DNA of 6,812 nt. It comes from Cyclobacteriaceae bacterium. GTDB lineage: Bacteria > Bacteroidota > Bacteroidia > Cytophagales > Cyclobacteriaceae. How positions within the stretch are numbered: position 1 is the stretch's first letter; each line of letters opens with the position of its first letter. Below, piece after piece: positions 6,655-6,812 of this stretch. Below the pieces are notes generated by a model. It ran no database searches and had not been told where the DNA came from. It saw only the letters and a program-made list of their open reading frames with translations. The DNA is taken from positions 1-6,812 of the forward strand of contig JAIENH010000729.1 in NCBI GenBank assembly GCA_019751475.1, read 5' to 3'. Both the position numbers and the translations under genes were made by a program.

Positions 6655-6670
6655 GGATACTGCACAAACT

Positions 6671-6812
6671 ATGGAAAACACTCACTGCATCAATTGCCAA
6701 GCCGAAGTAGCCGGAAATTTCTGCTCACAATGCGGTCAGCGCGCCAGCGTAAAACGCATCTCATTGAAAGAAGTATGGTTTGATTTCTGGTCGCGTATCT
6801 ATGGCTTCGATG
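6671..6812 (+). CDS. DUF3667-type zinc-ribbon membrane protein, 3' end missing
   Basis: Only the first 47 codons are in the window. The frame begins MENTHCINCQAEV and gives a four-cysteine zinc ribbon, CINC (Cys6, Cys9) and CSQC (Cys18, Cys21) followed by GQR. Next comes RISLKEVWFDFWSRIYGFD, which resembles the conserved stretch after the ribbon in DUF3667 proteins of Bacteroidota. Those proteins normally continue with several membrane helices and have no established function. The frame has no stop up to the window end. The gene diverges from crtD across a 73-base gap and has a candidate -7 element at 6647-6654. The family name rests on pattern memory of a short N-terminus. The cysteine pattern itself is directly visible. 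Confidence 0.78.
   Translation, partial: MENTHCINCQAEVAGNFCSQCGQRASVKRISLKEVWFDFWSRIYGFD

Noticed and set aside
6598..6670. Promoter of the crtD-cruF unit in the divergent gap
   Set aside because: On the - strand the best candidate (TAGTTTG, about 60 bases before the crtD ATG) has a spacer one base too short and no good -33 partner, so no call was made.
6601..6783. 60-codon + strand frame at the right edge
   Set aside because: It overlaps in another frame the zinc-ribbon start at 6671, whose four cysteines and follow-on motif are convincing. This longer-looking frame has no recognisable content.
1..6812. Mobile elements, CRISPR arrays, tRNA or rRNA genes
   Set aside because: No transposase, integrase, long terminal inverted repeat, regularly spaced repeat array or RNA gene signature was found. 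Genes are tightly packed and intact apart from the two cut by the window edges.

Overview
The window looks like a chromosomal piece of a Bacteroidota genome, most likely from the Cytophagales side (Cyclobacteriaceae or Chryseolinea-like). The case rests on an outer-membrane TonB-dependent receptor with the end of a carboxypeptidase-like N-terminal domain, a LytS-type kinase with a LytTR regulator directly after it, a CruF + CrtD-like carotenoid pair, a DUF3667-type zinc-ribbon gene start, and start codons without Shine-Dalgarno sequences. The assignment is inference from gene content; no rRNA or tRNA is present to confirm it. Coding density is very high: the longest gap between genes is 82 bases.

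Left part (1-4437, + strand). A receptor gene enters from outside the window and ends at 1944. Eleven bases later comes a 211-residue secreted helical-repeat (TPR-like) protein. After an 82-base gap holding an imperfect stem-loop and a degenerate 14-base repeat comes a four-helix membrane histidine kinase, then, 3 bases after its stop, its LytTR response regulator. The layout suggests an outer-membrane uptake or binding unit (receptor plus periplasmic partner) next to a two-component switch. Whether all four genes share one transcript cannot be decided from sequence alone.

Middle junction (4434-4437). The regulator and the carotenoid gene cruF converge tail to tail, and their TAG stop codons share one palindromic CTAG, leaving no space for a terminator between them.

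Right part (4434-6597, - strand). A CrtD-like carotenoid desaturase is followed 22 bases later by a CruF-like carotenoid hydratase. Together they fit formation of the 1'-hydroxy-3',4'-didehydro psi-end group found in flexixanthin- or saproxanthin-type pigments. The rest of the carotenoid pathway is not in the window.

Right edge (6671-6812, + strand). A divergent gene begins, encoding a CxxC...CxxC zinc ribbon followed by a segment typical of DUF3667 membrane proteins. It is cut by the window end.

No mobile element, CRISPR array, RNA gene or clear novel defence or biosynthetic system was seen. The most interesting items are the receptor/TPR/two-component neighbourhood of unknown substrate, the CxxC pair in the sensor, the pairing-rich 82-base gap before the kinase, and the shared palindromic stop.
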